This document shows, piece after piece, positions 22,447 through 23,781 of a stretch of 23,781 nt of DNA. Within the stretch, counting starts at the first letter, position 1; every line of letters begins with the position of its first letter. Origin of the DNA: Limiplasma pullistercoris. Lineage in GTDB: Bacteria; Bacillota; Clostridia; Christensenellales; Aristaeellaceae. Below the pieces are notes generated by a model. The model did not search any database. It saw only the letters and a list, made by a program, of their open reading frames with translations, and had not been told where the DNA came from. Location of the stretch: positions 1 through 23,781 of the forward strand of contig DVMC01000165.1 of the NCBI GenBank assembly GCA_018715165.1, written 5' to 3'. Position numbers and translations under genes: made by a program.

Positions 22447-23781
22447 ATGAACGTGGGCGAGAGTTTAATCAAGCTTTGCCAGGATTCTGGCATTTATGCG
22501 CTGTTTAGCGATCCCAAGCCGCTGATTATGATCGCTATCGCGTGCGTGCTGATGTATCTGGCCGTGGTCAAAAAGTACGAGCCGCTTTTGCTGATGCCCA
22601 TTGCATTTGGCATGCTGCTGACCAACCTGCCTATTGCGGGTATGTACAATCAGGAGCTGTTTGCTGGCGGCCACACCAACTGGAGCCTGTTTGGCGGCGC
22701 GGTGCTGTTGGACTCTTCGGCGCTGACCAACCCGGTTGCTTACACCTTTACCGCTCAGGGCGCCGTGATGGACGCAGCCGGAAACATGCTGGGTCAAATC
22801 GTGGATGCCATCACTGCTGGCGGCGCGTTCAACGCCGCGGGTGCGCTGGTCGCCGCTGACGGCTCCATTTTGGCCAACAGCGCGCAGATCATCATCAGCT
22901 CCGCGGGTGCGTATCTGGCCGATGGACAGGTGTTCACCGTTAGCGGCCAGCTGCTGGCTACCGCCGGCAAGGTCATTACTCCCGGCATGCTGGACTACCT
23001 GTATCTGGGCGTGAAGCTGGGCATTTACCCCTGCCTGATCTTCCTGGGCGTGGGCTGCATGACCGACTTCGGTCCCCTGATTGCCAACCCCAAGAGCCTG
23101 CTGCTGGGCGCTGCCGCGCAGCTGGGCATCTTCATCACCTTTATCGTCTGCTACACGGTGATGGGCTTCACGCCCCAGGAGGCCGCCTCCACCGGCATCA
23201 TCGGCGGCGCGGACGGCCCTACCGCCATCTACCTCACCGGCAAGCTGGCCCCGCACCTGCTGGGCCCCATCGCCGTGGCTGCCTACAGCTACATGGCGCT
23301 GGTGCCGGTCATCCAGCCGCCCATCATGCGCGCCCTGACCACCAAGAAGGAGCGCGAGATCGTCATGGAGCAGCTGCGCCCCGTGAGCAAGCGCGAGAAG
23401 ATCATCTTCCCCATCGCGGTGACCATCATCGTAAGCCTGCTCCTGCCCTCCGCTGCGCCGCTGGTCGGCTGCCTGATGCTTGGCAACCTGTTCCGTGAGA
23501 GCGGCGTGGTCGATCGCCTCAACAAGACCGCCCAGAACGAGCTGATGAACATCGTCACTATCTTCCTGGGCACCACGGTCGGCGCGACGGCGACCGCCTC
23601 CACCTTCCTGTCGCCCAAGACGCTGGGCATCATCGTCGTGGGCGTGCTCGCCTTCGGCTTTGGCACCGCGGGCGGCGTGCTGCTGGCCAAGGTCATGAAC
23701 AAGCTCTCCGGTGGCAAGATCAACCCGCTCATCGGTTCCGCCGGTGTGTCCGCCGTGCCGATGGCCGCGCGTGTGAGCCAG
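22447..23781 (+). CDS. oadB: sodium-ion-translocating decarboxylase beta subunit (3' end cut by window)
   Basis: Polytopic membrane protein that decarboxylates carboxybiotin and exports sodium ions. All 445 residues present stay in frame to the last base, with no stop. Family blocks are KKYEPLLLMPIAFGMLLTNLP (42-62, split KKYEPLLLMP and IAFGMLLTNLP), GVGCMTDFGPLIANP (201-215), IIGGADGPTAIYLTGKLAP (251-269, with the sodium-pathway Asp256), YSYMALVPVIQPPIMRALT, VSKREKIIFPIA and GSAGVSAVPMAARVS at the end. Between NLP (62) and GIYP (195) there is a long Ala/Gly/Ser/Thr-rich loop, in a region that is variable in this family. About the last 40-50 residues are missing. ATG 22447 has only a weak SD (AAAGAAAGCGAG), 54 bases after the biotin carrier gene. 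Confidence 0.95.
   Translation, partial: MNVGESLIKLCQDSGIYALFSDPKPLIMIAIACVLMYLAVVKKYEPLLLMPIAFGMLLTNLPIAGMYNQELFAGGHTNWSLFGGAVLLDSSALTNPVAYTFTAQGAVMDAAGNMLGQIVDAITAGGAFNAAGALVAADGSILANSAQIIISSAGAYLADGQVFTVSGQLLATAGKVITPGMLDYLYLGVKLGIYPCLIFLGVGCMTDFGPLIANPKSLLLGAAAQLGIFITFIVCYTVMGFTPQEAASTGIIGGADGPTAIYLTGKLAPHLLGPIAVAAYSYMALVPVIQPPIMRALTTKKEREIVMEQLRPVSKREKIIFPIAVTIIVSLLLPSAAPLVGCLMLGNLFRESGVVDRLNKTAQNELMNIVTIFLGTTVGATATASTFLSPKTLGIIVVGVLAFGFGTAGGVLLAKVMNKLSGGKINPLIGSAGVSAVPMAARVSQ

Overview
This window is a gene-dense, visibly GC-rich chromosomal segment of a low-GC-type Gram-positive lineage (Bacillota, most likely Clostridia). The evidence is a darA-holB-ricT block arranged as in Bacillus, a methionyl-tRNA T-box leader, an AbrB-type regulator, the spore-maturation pair spmA-spmB, strong Shine-Dalgarno sites with frequent TTG and GTG starts, and a sodium-pump decarboxylase operon typical of anaerobes. 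No phage, insertion sequence, CRISPR array, tRNA or rRNA was seen.

Layout. 1-4123 (+): ftsZ with a terminator, then darA (cyclic-di-AMP receptor), holB (clamp-loader delta prime) and ricT. 4124-4919 (+): a small 2[4Fe-4S] ferredoxin with its own promoter and terminator, then an NTF2/SnoaL-like protein. 5020-7040 (-): a CNNM/CorC membrane protein coupled to a HAD phosphatase, ending in tandem hairpins. 7182-11422 (-): a five-gene block in the order of transcription: N-formylglutamate-amidohydrolase-like protein, two different RimK-like ATP-grasp ligases, the sugar aminotransferase WecE (own promoter inside the block) and a DUF308/HdeD membrane protein. 11577-13836: a MATE exporter (+), a convergent uracil/hypoxanthine-DNA glycosylase-family protein (-) overlapping it by 29 bp, and thioredoxin (+). 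13905-15449: an AbrB-family regulator (-) divergent from spmA-spmB (+). 15446-19916 (+): T-box leader, metG, tatD, a GNAT acetyltransferase and a miaA-like gene. 20085-23781 (+): carboxyltransferase alpha subunit, OadG-like gamma subunit, biotin carrier and the OadB-type beta subunit, cut by the window end.

How it fits together. Most of the window is housekeeping: division, clamp loading, translation, tRNA modification, redox and signalling. The last operon encodes a membrane decarboxylase that couples decarboxylation of a carboxyl-CoA (methylmalonyl-CoA is the likeliest substrate, not proved) to sodium export. The least explained part is 7182-11422: an amidohydrolase-like protein with two amide-forming ligases reads like a small pathway that makes or edits an amide or peptide-type compound. 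It may be tied to the nucleotide-sugar aminotransferase and the HdeD membrane protein downstream. This is the best candidate here for an undescribed system, but its product cannot be read from sequence alone.
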